Source: Clitoria ternatea (lineage: Eukaryota; Streptophyta; Magnoliopsida; Fabales; Fabaceae). From it: DNA of 64,000 nucleotides. Each line of letters starts with the position of its first letter. Within the stretch, counting starts at the first letter, position 1. Below, piece after piece: positions 11,379-23,865 of the stretch. The stretch lies in NCBI GenBank assembly GCA_037962975.1, contig CM075676.1:48718001-48782000 (forward strand), given 5' to 3'. The notes under the pieces were generated by a model that did no database searches, was not told the DNA's origin, and was given only the letters and a program-made list of their open reading frames with translations. Both the position numbers and the translations under genes were made by a program.

Positions 11379-11908
11379 TTCCTGATAAATTAAAATTTGG
11401 AAAGTAAAATTAAATAATAAATTAAGTTGGAATTAAGAGAAATAGGATTTTGAAATAATATATGGCTCAAAGAAGGTATACTTGAAAGAAAAAAGAATTT
11501 AAAATGCAAATTTCAAGAAAAATAGAATCAGGACCCTGACGCGTAGCGTGGTTGGGATGCGTAGCGTCAGGTGAAAATTAGTGACCTGATGCGTAGCGTC
11601 AGTGGGACGCGTAGTGCCACCATCGTGATCAGATTAAAACAGGGACATGCAAAACAGTTGGGTGGAAGCTCTTTCCTTCCATTTTCCCTCTCTTCCATAC
11701 GATTTGGCTTGAACCTTGGTGAAGCATTGATTTTGGTGGTTTTTGGACCTTGGGAAAGTGAGGTAATGCCAATGGGACTTCTAATTTCGAGTTTCTTCTT
11801 CTCCTTCTCTTTCCCCCCGAGAAACCGAAATTGCATGTATTGTGGGTGGCTTTGATTCTGAAATTTAATAGATTTAGGAGCTTGGATGGTGAGTTTGGAA
11901 GTGTGAGG
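11379..11908 (+). repeat. Probable gypsy LTR sequence with ACGCGT-rich cluster
   Basis: Starts with TGTAACATTCCTGATAAAT (from 11372), a common gypsy LTR opening. At 11535-11620 there are four variants of a GACGCGTAGCGT-type unit in alternating form. The host sequence resumes at 15583-15709 and after 19502 once the two solo LTRs are taken out. I see no gene here. Confidence 0.45.
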
Positions 11909-14900
11909 TGTAACACCCCCTTATATACACGAGACATATATCTATTCTTCTTACTCTTTTTTTTTTAAAGAAAGATATACATATTTATCACTTCTTATCT
12001 CGTGTATACAAAGACATATATATACATCTGATTTTCTTTGAATTTTGAAAGTAAAAAGTTTTAAATTATTTATAATGATAAAATGAACTTTCAGAAAATC
12101 ATAAGTGATCAAAGATTTCAGTATCATATCCAAAGAATAAGGTTTATTAAAGTTTAACCTTTACATTGATTTACAACCATCCTTATCTTCAAACCATGTG
12201 ATTTTGAATCCTATTCTTGTCACATCTCTTCTCCTATCTGATTGAGGATGAGACCAATTTACCCTCTTGTAATTTCATCCTTTCATCTTGAACTATTAGC
12301 TATATATCATATAACATATATTTTGGACACAAAATTCAAACAAGAAGGAGTGAGAAACAGAATATAATACTTTACAGATAAGACATAAGCATAAGGGTTT
12401 TCATAACATAACAATTATACTTTCATTCACAACCACCCACATAGAATGTCACAATCATATGAATGTCATGCAATGTTTTTAATATTATCATCTCATTCAT
12501 TCTATGCATGTGGGCCCTTAAAGCTTTAGTTTGTACTGGGCCAACCAGGAGTTTACACTGTTCCATAAATTCCGGATAATAATAATATAAATGCCTTCAT
12601 GGCATATGAACAGCTCAACTGGCGTGGAAACACTTAGAGACTAGTCAGACTGAGAAAGTTTTTATTGTGAAAGTACCCGACACTAGGGAGCGACCCCAGG
12701 TCACCTGAAGCACCCTTTCACACCCTCTCATCCCAAGGCTCGCAATTAAGCCTCCTCTAATGTATCCTCGGTTTCTATAATCCGTCCCCAGGCAATATCA
12801 CATCTCATTTCTCTTTAATGATTCATGATGCATGAACTACTCGCATATTTAGTTTGTTAAGACTTTTAGAAACTCAATTATTAAATACCATAAAGGTTTA
12901 CAAAATCATCACAATAAACTGTACATTCCCATAAGTTCTTCTTTGAACTTCTGTTATACTGAAATAATTTAGTACAGTCTTCAAATTCAGATCTTACCAA
13001 AATTGAGTTTCCAAGCCTTAAATATCTCAAAACTTTCTCTTAAAAATCTTCACATATTTACATAATCTTTCTCAATTTGAATCTTAACTAGATTGAGTTT
13101 TAGAAATCTCGACAAAATATTCTTTAGTTATTTCGTTGGGGAAAACCAAAAGAATTTATTTTAAACTTCTAATTTCTAAAGAAAATAATTTAAAATCATT
13201 AACTAAGAATATTTAAAACTATAAAAATTTTCTTTAATTCAAGAATTAATTATCTCAACCTCTGATTTTTATAAAATAGCTTCTTTCTAATACTAGATTT
13301 TATTATTGAAATTAAAAATAAAGTTAGTGAAAATTATTTCTAAGAAGAAATAAAAGACTAAAATAATTATAAAATACTTTCTCTTGGAATAAAAATTTAA
13401 AGAGTAAGGTAAGAAAATTCTTACTGAGTTTTAACTTTCCGTCTTGCTTGCTATATGCTCAAACTTCATATAACAAGGTCATCAATCATTCATCAACCAC
13501 AATCAAGTATAGTAATCTCATCAATCACAATCAAATATCATCAATCATAATTGCATATCATTAATCACAGTCTAATACAATATCATTAATCGAAATCAAA
13601 TACAATTAATTATAATCAAGTCAAATCAACTAAATATCGCTCATAAATATAATTCAAATTTTAATGGTTATTTAAATTAGTAGATTTGATTTTGAGTCCT
13701 TATAGTCATTCCTCGCACAGGTCTATATAAGTCCATATATATAATCCAGTCTTCGCATAGGTATAGTTCAGTCTAGACAAGTCATAATAGTCCAAGTCCT
13801 TGCATAGGTTTAGTTCGATCCATATAGGATATAAAAGTCCAAGTCCTTGCATAGGTTTAGTCCAGTCCGTATAAGTTATAATAATTCAGATCCATGTATA
13901 GATATTTTAGAATAAGTTACACAATATATTAAATTTATTATAAATCTTAAGTTGAGAAGTTATTACTTTAAAATAATAATATTATTAAATTTAAAAGGAG
14001 TAGGGGACTCCTCCCTTTATTCTTATGTCTTTCATATTATATTCTTATCTCACTCCCCCTTACCTCTTATATACCGATTCGTTATTGAAAATCCGTGCGT
14101 GCCTCGTCTCCGAGTTCTAAAACATACCAATTTCATTTTAATATAATTACAAGATGAAAATTAAGATTACTACTTAAAATAAAAATGGTAAATTTTGAAT
14201 AGTGAATAGTGAATAGTGAATAGTAACAGTAAATAGTAACAGTAAATAGTAAAACGTGAATAGTAACAGTAAATAGTAAATTGTGAATAGTAACGGTAAA
14301 TAGTAAAACGTGAATAGTAAAGGTAAATAGTAACAATAAAGGTAAATAGTAATAGTAAATAGTAATTTACTATTTAAATAGTAATTTACTATTGAAATAG
14401 TAATTTACTATTGAAATAGTGTTACTATACAGAATAGTAACTTAAAATAATATTATTTCCAGTATAATAATAGATTTTTAAAAACGATATAAAAATAATC
14501 CTAAAAAATATATAAGAGATGTATTCGTACCTTAGAATTTTAGCAGAACCTTCTTCCAAAACATTTATTTCTCTCTCTTACTTCTACCACTATCTCACTA
14601 ACACTACTATATTAAGAAAACTTAATCTGAAATTGTAAATTCTAAAGAAGAATTCCTTCAGTATTTATAGGAAAAAATTTACTATGCATTCCATTATTTT
14701 AATATAAAAGTACTATGCATTTTTTGAAATTTAAAACCTGGTTACTGTGTAACTTTTGAAAATTTCATACATGCACAGTGTTTTGTATAGTAAATGTCGG
14801 CAGAATTATTAAGCCAAATAGTAACCTTTCACTTGATATATTTTAAATATTCAAAATTAATCCTTTTTGAAATTTAGCGATATTATATCAGTTCTCACTA

Positions 14901-15577
14901 ATTTTATGATAAGTAATATAAAGTTTAAATTTTAAAAATCTAAAATTTTCTGTTAATAAAAATTTATTAGTACGTTTTTAATTTTTTTACGATTGGTAAA
15001 AATCAAGATTTTACTCAAACCGATAATTTTTAGATAAGTCTACTTGAAATAGATTTTAGAAAATTTTCTTATAATTTAACTTTACATTCTTGTAAATATT
15101 TTTAATTTTAAGCAACTTTATATGAATTTAAAATTATTTAAAATATATTATTTTATTAAAATAATTTAAAATTTTCAAAAAAATTCCAAAAAATCATAAA
15201 TATTATGCAGATCAAAAAGTTCAAAAGAACCATTGTCTAATTCCTTCAAAATTTTATTTTAAAATTCTAATAAGAGTTAAATCTTAAATATGTAAAAACA
15301 TAAATATAAGAACATAAAATAAAAATGATGAATAATAAAGATATTAAAAATTCTTAATATAATTTTCTTAATTAGTGAATATTAATTAAGTCATTTTAAA
15401 ATTTTCATTCAGAAATATTTTTATTTTTTTATTATTATTATTTTAAAAAAAACAAATAATTAAATATAAATACCAAAATAAAAAAAATGATAATAATAAA
15501 CTAACTTATAGTAAGTATTTCTCAAGAAAGATATATTAATATCTATTTCCTATTTGTGATGAAAATGGGATGTTACA
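11909..15577 (+). mobile_element. Solo LTR of a gypsy-type family, copy A
   Basis: 3669 bp bounded by TGTAACACCCC and GGGATGTTACA, the classic inverted LTR ends, and flanked by a perfect 5-bp duplication TGAGG (11904-11908 and 15578-15582). There is no primer-binding site, polypurine tract or polyprotein, so it is a solo LTR left by recombination. The interior is AT-rich, with short tandem blocks such as repeated CCAAGTCCTTGCATAGGTTTAG (13790-13870) and (AATAGT)-type repeats at 14193-14420. The long LTR fits Tekay/Del-type chromoviruses, but that assignment is inference. Confidence 0.8.
14193..14420. repeat. AATAGT-type tandem repeats in solo LTR A
   Basis: Dense, irregular repetition of GTGAATAGTAACAGTAAATAGT units, followed by alternating AATAGTAATTTACTATT units that can fold on themselves. 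The same array, inverted, lies at 16862-17135 in copy B, so it belongs to the LTR family and is not a local expansion. Confidence 0.8.
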
Positions 15578-15582
15578 TGAGG

Positions 15583-15709
15583 GAGACAATGTACTAACCG
15601 GTCTGATGTTTCAATAACCGTAGGTGCCGGAATGAGTGTTGGTCGAGCATGTGATGGAGTGGGCGTTGAGTTTGGAAGAGGAGTAGTGAATCAAGTGACC
15701 GGAGGGCGC
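15583..15709. other. Spacer between the two inverted solo LTRs
   Basis: 127 bp of GC-richer host sequence separating the inverted copies; adding the adjacent TSDs gives 137 bp between the LTRs. It contains a GAGTTTGGAAG motif also found just left of copy A (near 11891). It is the only part of the palindrome that is not duplicated and would form the loop of a giant hairpin. Confidence 0.7.
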
Positions 15710-15714
15710 AACCG

Positions 15715-18700
15715 TTCTAAAATCTCATTTTCAACACAAATAGAAAATAGATATTAATATATCTTCAATGAAAAATACTTACTATTAGTTAGGTTATTAT
15801 TATCATTTTTTATGAAATTTTGGTATTTATATTTAATTATTTATTTTTAAAACAAAATAATAATAATAATAATAATAATATTTATGAATGAGAATTTTAA
15901 AATGAATTAATTAGTATGCATTGATTAATGAAATTATATTAAGAATTTTAAATATATTTATTATTCATAACTTTTATTTTATGTTTTTATATTTATATTT
16001 TTACATATTTGTGATTTAACTCTTATTAGAATTTTAAAATAAAATTTTGAAGGAATTAGACTATGGTTCTTTAGAACTTTTTGATCTACATAATATTTAT
16101 GGTTTTCAGGAATTTTTGGAAATTTTTGAAATATTTTAATAAAATAATATATTTTAAATAATTTTAAATTCATATAAAGTTGCTTAAAATTAAAAATATT
16201 TACAAGAAAGTGAATTTAAATTATAAGAAAATTTTCTAAAATCCATTTCAAGTAGACTTATCTAAAAATTATCGGTTTGAATAAAATCTTGATTTTTACC
16301 AATCGTAAAAAAATCAAAAACATACGAATAAATTTTTATTAACAGAAAATTTTAGATTTTTAAAATTTAAACTTTATATTACTTATCATAAAATTAGTGA
16401 AAACTGATATAATATCGCTAAATTTCAAAAAGGAATGATTTTGAATATTTAAAATATACCGAGTGAAAGGTTACTATTTAGCTTAATAATTCAGCCGACA
16501 TTTACTATGCAAAACACTGTGCATATACGAAATTTTCAAAAAGTGCACAGTAACTAGGATTGAATTTTCAAAAAAAGCACAATACTTTTATATTAAAATA
16601 ATGGAATGCATAGTAATTTTTATTTCTATAAATACCGAAGGAATTCTTCTTTAGAATTCACAATTTCAGATTTAGTTTTCTTAATATAGTAGTGCTAGTG
16701 AGATAATGGTGGAAGTAAGAGAGAAATAAATATTTTTGGAAGAAGGTTCTGCTAAAATTCTAAGGTAAGAATACCTCTCTTTTATATTTTTTTAGGGTTA
16801 TTTTTATATCGTTTTTAAAAATTTATTATTATACTGGAAATAATATTATTTTAAGTTACTATTCTGAATAGTAAAATACTATTTCAATAGTAAATTACTA
16901 TTTCAATAGTAAATTACTATTCAAATAGTAAATTACTATTTACTGTTACTATTTACCTTTATTATTTACGTTTTACTATTTACTATTACTATTCATGATT
17001 TACTATTTACCATTACTATTCACGATTTACTATTTACTATTACTATTCATGATTTACTATTTACCGTTACTATTCATATTTTACTATTACTATTCATGAT
17101 TTACTATTCAGTATTCATTATTCACTATTCAAAATTTACCATTTCTGCTTTAAGTAGTAATCTTAATTTTCATCTTGTAACTATATTAAAATAAAATTGG
17201 TATGTTTTAGAACTCGAAGACGAGGCGCGCACGGATTTTCAATAACGAATCAATATACAAGAGTTAAGTGGGAGTGGGATAGGAATATAATATAAAAAGA
17301 TATAAGAATAATGAGAGGAGTCCCCTACTCCTTTAAAATTTAATAATATTATTATTTTAAAATAATAACTATTTAACTTAAAAATTTATAATAAATTTTA
17401 AAATTGAGTATCTTGTGTAACTTGATCTGAATACCTGGATAACCTATGCGAACTGGACTAAACCTATGCAAGGACTTGGACTATTATGACTTGTACGGAC
17501 TGAACTATACCTATGCGAAGATTGGATTATATATATAGACTTATATAGACCTGTGCGAGGAATGGACTATAAGGACTCGAAATCAACTCTACTAATTTAA
17601 ATAACCATTAAAATTTGAATTATATTTTTGAGCGATATTTAATTGATTTGATTTGATTATAATTAATAATATTTAATTTTGATTAATGATATTATGATTT
17701 ATAATACTAGACTGCGATTAATAATATTTATGATTTGGTGATATTTGATTGTGATTGATGATATTACAATACTTGATTGTGATTGATGACCTTGTGATAT
17801 GGAGTTTGAGCATATAGCAAGCATGACGGAAAGTTAAAACTCAGTAAGAATTTTCTTACCTTACTCTTTAAACTTTTATTTTAAGAGAAAGTATTTTATC
17901 ATTTTTTTAGTCTTTTATTTCTTCTTAGAAATAATTTTCATTAACTTTATTTTTAATCTCTAGAATAAAATCTAGTATTAGAAAGAAGCTATTTTATAAA
18001 AATCAGAAGTTAAGATAATTAATACTTGAATTAAAGAAAATTTTTATAGTTTTAAGTATTCTTAGTTAATGATTTTAAAAAATTATTTTCTTTTAGAAAT
18101 CAGAAATTTAAATTGGTTTTCCCCAATGAAATAACTAAAGGATATTTTATTATAGTCGAGATTTCTAAACTCAATCTAGTTAAAATTCAAATTGGGAAAG
18201 ATTATGTAAATATGTGAAGTTTTTAAGAGAAAGTTTTGAGATATTTAAGGCTTGAAAACTCAATTTTGGTGAAATTTGAATTCGAAGACTGTACTAAATT
18301 TATTTCTGTATAACAGAAGTTCAAAGAAGAACTTATGGGAATGTACAGTTTATTGAGATAATTTTGTGAACCTTTATGGTATTTAATAATTGAGTTTCTA
18401 AAAGTCTTAACCAACTAAAAATGCGAGTAGTTCATGCATCATGAATCATTAAAGAGAAATGAGATGTGATATTACCTGGGGATGGATTATAGAAACCGAG
18501 GATACATTAGAGGAGGCTTAATTACGAGCCTTGGGATGAGAGGGTGTGAAAGGGTGCTTTAGGTAACCTGGGGTCGCTCCCTAGTGTCGGGTACTTTCAC
18601 AATAAAAATCTTCTCAGTCAGACTAGTCTCTAAGTGTTTCCACGCCAGTTGAGCTATTCATATGCTATAAAAGCATTTATGTTATTATCCAGAATTATGG

Positions 18701-19439
18701 AACAGTGTAAACTCCTGGTTGGCCCAGTGCAAACTAAAACTTTAAGGGCCCACATGCATAAACTGAATGAGATAGTATTAAAAACATTGCATGTCATACA
18801 TGTGATTGTAATATTCTGTGTGAATGGTTGTGAATGAAAGTATGATTGTTATGCGTATTAAAACCCTACAATTATAATTAATTATGTATGAGATTATGAA
18901 TGATATTATTTTATTACATTATGAAAACCCTTATGCTTATGTCTTATCTGTAAAGTATTATATTCTGTTTCTCACTCCTTCTTGTTTGAATTTTGTGTCC
19001 AAAATATATGTTATGTGATATATAGCTAGCAGTTCAAGATGGAAGGATATGTAATTACAAGAAGGTAAAGTGGTCTCATCCTCAATCAGATAGGTGAAGA
19101 GATATGACAAGAGTAGGATTCCAAAACTCGATGGTTCAAGGACTAGGAAATGATTGGTTACATTTGTAGTACAGGTATAATTTAGTTTTACCTTGCCTTA
19201 TTACAATATCAAGTTAGATAATTGTAATAAGGTAAAGCTTAAACTTTGATAAACTTTCTCATTCAGATATAATACTGTAATGATTTATCACTTATGATTT
19301 CTATAAATTGTTTTATCATTATGAACAAATATTGAAAGACAATGTTTTTTTTTTACTTTCAATATTCAAAGGAAATCAGATGTATATATGTCCTTGTATA
19401 CATAAGATAAAGAGTGATAAATATGTATATCATTCTATA

Positions 19440-19476
<37 letters not shown>

Positions 19477-19497
19477 GTGTATATAATGGGATGTAAC
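15715..19497 (-). mobile_element. Solo LTR of the same family, copy B, inverted
   Basis: Reads on the minus strand as the same LTR as copy A along its whole length (3783 bp); both have TATACACGAGA at one end and CTATTTGTG-type sequence at the other. The proposed target duplication is AACCG (15710-15714 and 19498-19502). One terminus is decayed (TTCTAAAATC in place of TGTAACATCC), while the other ends GGGATGTAAC. A (TA)n run at 19443-19472 accounts for part of the extra length. Different target duplications show that A and B inserted separately. Confidence 0.75.
16862..17135. repeat. AATAGT-type tandem repeats in solo LTR B
   Basis: Inverted counterpart of the array at 14193-14420, reading TTTACTATTTACTATTACTATTCA in many variants. 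The copy number differs from copy A, showing that the array changes length. Confidence 0.8.
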
Positions 19498-19502
19498 AAC
19501 CG

Positions 19503-20347
19503 ACACCAAGAACAACTCGTGGAAGCTTGGAATCGAGGTAAGGGGGTGTTCGGGTCGTAATTAATTAGGATTTGAATATATGGTAGCTTCGGGACTTTTA
19601 GAAATTATTTAGAAAATATTGTTGATGACGTATGGTGGTTAAATATAATTAATATAATTTTATAAGTATGTTTAAGTGTGGTTAAGTTATTGTTTGATAA
19701 AGAATTATCTCGATTAAACAAATGTGAGTTAGGAAGTAATGAAATAAATATATACAAATTATATAAGTGGGTAACATCAAATAAATTATGAAATTTTATT
19801 GACGTTAATGAGGTGTGGTATGATATTTAGTGATGTTATTATGTATGATTTGATGAAAATGTTGAGATTAAATGAGATGAGATTTATGTGCCTGCATAGC
19901 ATGACTTGTGTTGATGGGCTTGACAAGTCGGTCGCCCTTTATTATGATCACCTGTCAGTTTATGACAATTGTGTATGGGGTTATTGATGATATGTCATGC
20001 TTGATGTGATATGATATGTGGTTATGTGGTGTGGGACGGCCAACGGTATGTATAGCCCCTTATTTTCTAGCTCCCGTGGCCTTTGTGCCCAGTTGAGCTA
20101 CCCAGTGATTAAGGTGGAGAACCAAGTCGGGCTCGATGAACCAAGTCGGGTTCACAGGATGTCAAGTCGGACTTACAGCTGAAGGCCGATCCTTTTTAGT
20201 ATCTGGATACTAGAAGTCAGATGCATGTGAGTCAGTTGTGAAATACATGAATATATGTTTGATGATGGAATGTGAATTACTACTTATGATGTTCATGATA
20301 GAATTGATGATTGATGAATATTTGATGATGAAATATAAATTATTGTT
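19503..20347. repeat. Host LTR-like sequence right of the solo LTR pair
   Basis: Noncoding sequence with features common in gypsy LTRs: a tract around 20030-20200 with CCAAGTCGGG repeats and a TGTGCCCAGTTGAGC block. It probably continues the element interrupted by copies A and B, but I cannot define its ends. Confidence 0.4.
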
Positions 20348-22160
20348 TGTAACATACCCCAATAAGTTATAGTATGTGATAGAAGATAAATGGAGCTATA
20401 AAGGTAATGAAATAATAAGAATTATAGTGCTTTAGTTAATTAGGTATTTTAAATATTTACTTATTGTTAACCCGGTGATAGCGTCTCAACAGTTCGTTTC
20501 CACCACCGGGTTGTTAATTGGCAAGCGCACCAATCGTTTGTAGTTTTCAAAATTTAGATATCGTTCCACTGGGATTGAAAGTCCAATAACAACAGTAATT
20601 TTCTATTTACTATGGTAAATGTGAAGGAAGTTATAGACAAAAGAATGATTTATATACAATTTATACAATATTCATAGGATAGCATGATTGAGTAGTTCAT
20701 AAGATAAAAGAAAATAAAATCTATCTAAAAAGTCGAATTGCAATCTAATCTAGAATAGGTAAGATACTTGAGATAAACACAGATAAACAAATTATGTTGG
20801 AAATTGGATCCCTAATCTAGAATAACAATGAGGAACTCAAGACATGCATATTTAATCATCAAGTTTCATGTCATTGCAGCTTAAAATCATTATAACCGAT
20901 CCCTCGTGATATAAATTCTAAGAATTCACCTTAAAGTCCGATCCCTCGTGAGCTTTCTCAGTAAAAACTTGCATTAAGACCTGGCCTTATGGCAACAATG
21001 GTTAACAACCCCTATAGAATTGAGATACCAAGGGTATTCCAACTTTTTACTTTCGTCAAAACAAGTTTCAATACGGCATGAACAATCATTCTCCCGTTTG
21101 ACATTCATACTAATAAAACAAGTTTCAATACACATGAAAATCATTCTCCCGTTTGACGTTCATATTAATAAAAGGTTGAAATACTAACATGGACTTGAAT
21201 CATAAACATGCAGAGGTCGAATTCACAACATTATACTCAATAGATTAGTTCACCAATTCCAACATAAACAAATTAGTTACACATGGTGAAAGTAAAAACA
21301 ACACTTACAGAGTTTGACATTACGAAGACGATGGGAACTTCACGATACAACGATCACAATACACCGAAACACACTCAAGTATCTAGAAAACTATTCTAGA
21401 ACTACAACTCACAAAAGAAAGTACTCAAAGTCGAGCACAAGAGAGAAAAGAAGAGAATGGGATGCTATGGGATGATTTAGAATGGTGTTGGATGGCCCTA
21501 TTTATAGGGCTGAGCAAGGGTGCTGATGCTACGCGTCAGTGTGACGCTACGCGTCAGGCCCCTGACTCAGCTTCCATTAAACAGCTGATAATGGCCACTT
21601 CAAATTATTAAAATTGATCATGCTTGGCCACTTGGACGTGTCTCCACTGTGTTTTGGTCATTTGTGTTGAGTGGGGTGGCCCTTGGTGCTGAGTGGGGTG
21701 GCCATTATTGGGTCAAAGCTGAGTGCTTGGCCAAGTTGGAAGTGGAGTCCACGCAGCACTGACGCTACGCGTGGCTGTAACGCGTAGTGTCAGCATCAAA
21801 AATAGCTGTTGATGCTACGCGTGGGGTGAGGCTACGCGTCAGCTCCTCCAGTGTAATTTTCTCTTGATTTATTAACTTTTTCACTACAAAACTTAGAGAA
21901 AATTGATCAAGGCAGATTATTTCCAACAACATCCATTTATGGAATTTAAATCCTAATTTTCTAACAAATTAAACTAATTTTTGTAATTTTTATAAAATTT
22001 TTATTAAAGCTTTTATTGAAAATTTGAAGACTAACATTTATCATCCTATATTAATTATGATATGTCAAACACTCACCCTTGTGGTGGTTTATTTCATTTT
22101 AGTAACCAGTGACAAGGAGGATGCCAATGCCCCAGAGGTGCGCCAAGCGGAGGGTTGATG
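20348..22160. repeat. Unclassified repeat block with ACGCGT units
   Basis: Begins near TGTAACATACCCC (20348). At 20468-20512 a hairpin-like pair AACCCGGTG / CACCGGGTT opens a segment containing GGCAAGCGCACCAATCG and ATCGTTCCACTGGGATTG, motifs I associate with widespread plant repeats without being able to name the family. CATTCTCCCGTTTGAC occurs twice (near 21087 and 21142). At 21525-21845 several GACGCTACGCGT units occur. GTGACAAGGAGGATGCCAA near 22110 looks like a gypsy LTR tail. No coding frame. Confidence 0.4.
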
Positions 22161-23460
22161 CCAAGAATGAATGAATTTATGCAATATGTGAATATGTATG
22201 TAATAGGTGGTTAGTTATGTGTGATGGGTCCTGAAACCCACCGGATCTGAAGCTTATTCAACTCCCATTCTAAGTATGACTTTGAACCATCAAATAGTAT
22301 TTAGGGGTCTAAAGTGAAACAAACATGAAACATAGAGGACTTAAATATATATATTTAACCTATATATTATGTCAAACGTTTTATTTTAAGTTAAACATGT
22401 TCTTCATTTCTTTCTTTCTTTTTAATAGAAACACGTTCTTCCTTTTAATCATACTTGGAGGTGTATTTTATTCACAACAAATAGATTGTGGTTTGAATCT
22501 TTTTTTCATATATTTCATCACCAAAAGCTTCTCAATTACACATTAATCACTTACAAAAAAATAGGGTGTTTTGTGTAAGGAGAAGTATCACACAATAACC
22601 AAATAAGCCAAGGTAACAACCTTTTTGCATGGGAGTTATGTCCCCAACACAAAACCCTCATGCAAAATTTAGGTAGGACTTCGACTCTCATACAAACTCT
22701 TATGTGGGACATTAAGTCTCTCACACAATATATTTAAGTAAAATTTTACATCAAATGTAGTGTCCTACGCAAAAACTTTTTTAAAATCTTTTTCTTTTTC
22801 TACATTTATCAAATAATATTAAACCTTTTAAAATTAAAATTAAATCAACTAAATGTATCAATTAGTTGTAATCAATTTTAATAAATACACATACATAATT
22901 AATATTTAAAATTTAAAATTTAATTGATACATAAATTACAATTGATATAAATTACAATTTAATTATTTATAAATAAAAATTCAATCAATATCATTAAGTA
23001 ATTAATATGTAGCATGTTCGATCATAATCTATCACCTATTGATTATATAATTAAAAAATATATATAAAAAAAACTTACAAGTTTATTAATTGACTTAGTT
23101 CATCCTCCTTCATCTTTTTGAACTCTTTTTGGCATTCAACTTCGTCCTATTTCCTCTTACCTCGATATTTTATTAATTCACAATTATTAGATTGGCAAGT
23201 ATGCACATGGGTTGGCTGCAAACTATGTGCGCCTTGTTTGGAAGCTTGCCATAATCTAATAATAAAAAACCATCATTCGTGGATCAAAACATTAAAAAAG
23301 TGAGCACCACCTTCATCAAGCAAACACACGTGTTCCTTTGCCAAAAGATGCGTGTAACTTGACTCTCAATCCCATGTTTTAAGTAACCGTCTCTCCTAAA
23401 CCCATCAGTTTTCTGCCCCCTGGTTTTTTCCCACTTTGATATTCCCACGTGCTTTCTCTG
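22161..23460. other. Intergenic DNA upstream of third WIP gene
   Basis: Mostly AT-rich, no supported gene. At 22560-22790 short inverted phrases such as TTTGCATGGGAGTTATGTCCCC and CTCATGCAAA recall subterminal repeats of a DNA transposon, but I cannot find clear ends. The segment from about 23100 is GC-richer and likely promoter for the gene at 23599. Confidence 0.45.
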
Positions 23461-23468
23461 TATATAAG
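23461..23468 (+). promoter_or_regulatory. TATA box of WIP gene 3
   Basis: TATATAAG lies 131 bases upstream of the ATG at 23599, giving a predicted leader of about 100 bases. An ACGTG core (CCACGTGC) lies just upstream near 23446. Confidence 0.6.
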
Positions 23469-23598
23469 GACCACCTTCACTCAATTTCCTCATCATTCAC
23501 TGACAAACCTCATTTACTTGTGTCTGTTATTCAATTACTGTCTGAAGAGGAGCACAATTTTTTCAGCTAAGGTTGTTTACAACTTGCAAAGTTAAAAG

Positions 23599-23865
23599 AT
23601 GAGTGGTTCAGCAATCAAGGCATGGAGTGCGGCAGTTAGTGTTGGAGTTGTGGAGACCTTGAAGGACCAGGGCATATGCAGGTGGAATTATGCTTTGAAA
23701 TCAGCTCAACAACATGTTAAAAGCCATGTTGGTTCATTCTCTCAAGCGAAAAAGCTTTCTTCATCTTCTGCTATGGTCTCCACAAGACTAAGTGATGATA
23801 AGGAAAACAAGTCACAGGAGTCCTTGAGAACAGTCATGTATTTAAGCTGCTGGGGTCCCAACTAG
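23599..23865 (+). CDS. Wound-induced polypeptide (DUF3774) family protein, copy 3
   Basis: Single exon, 88 residues, the most canonical family member in the window: MSGSAIKAWSAAVSVGVVE, LKDQGICRWNYALKSAQQH, FSQAKKLSSSSAMVSTR and C-terminal ESLRTVMYLSCWGPN. Length is within the usual 80-95 residues. The start is the first ATG after a well-placed TATA box. It is very close to copy 1 in the middle block, so copies 1 and 3 are probably recent paralogues now separated by 17 kb of repeats. Expected to respond to wounding or related stress from family annotation, not shown by sequence. Confidence 0.93.
   Translation: MSGSAIKAWSAAVSVGVVETLKDQGICRWNYALKSAQQHVKSHVGSFSQAKKLSSSSAMVSTRLSDDKENKSQESLRTVMYLSCWGPN

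Noticed and set aside
11567..11937. Overlapping open frames on both strands
   Set aside because: They sit in repeat sequence with ACGCGT units, have no family resemblance and mirror each other in opposite strands.
14133..14336. Open frame with LLFTVTIH repeats as a repeat protein
   Set aside because: It is the translated AATAGT array in solo LTR A; no start context and no relatives known.
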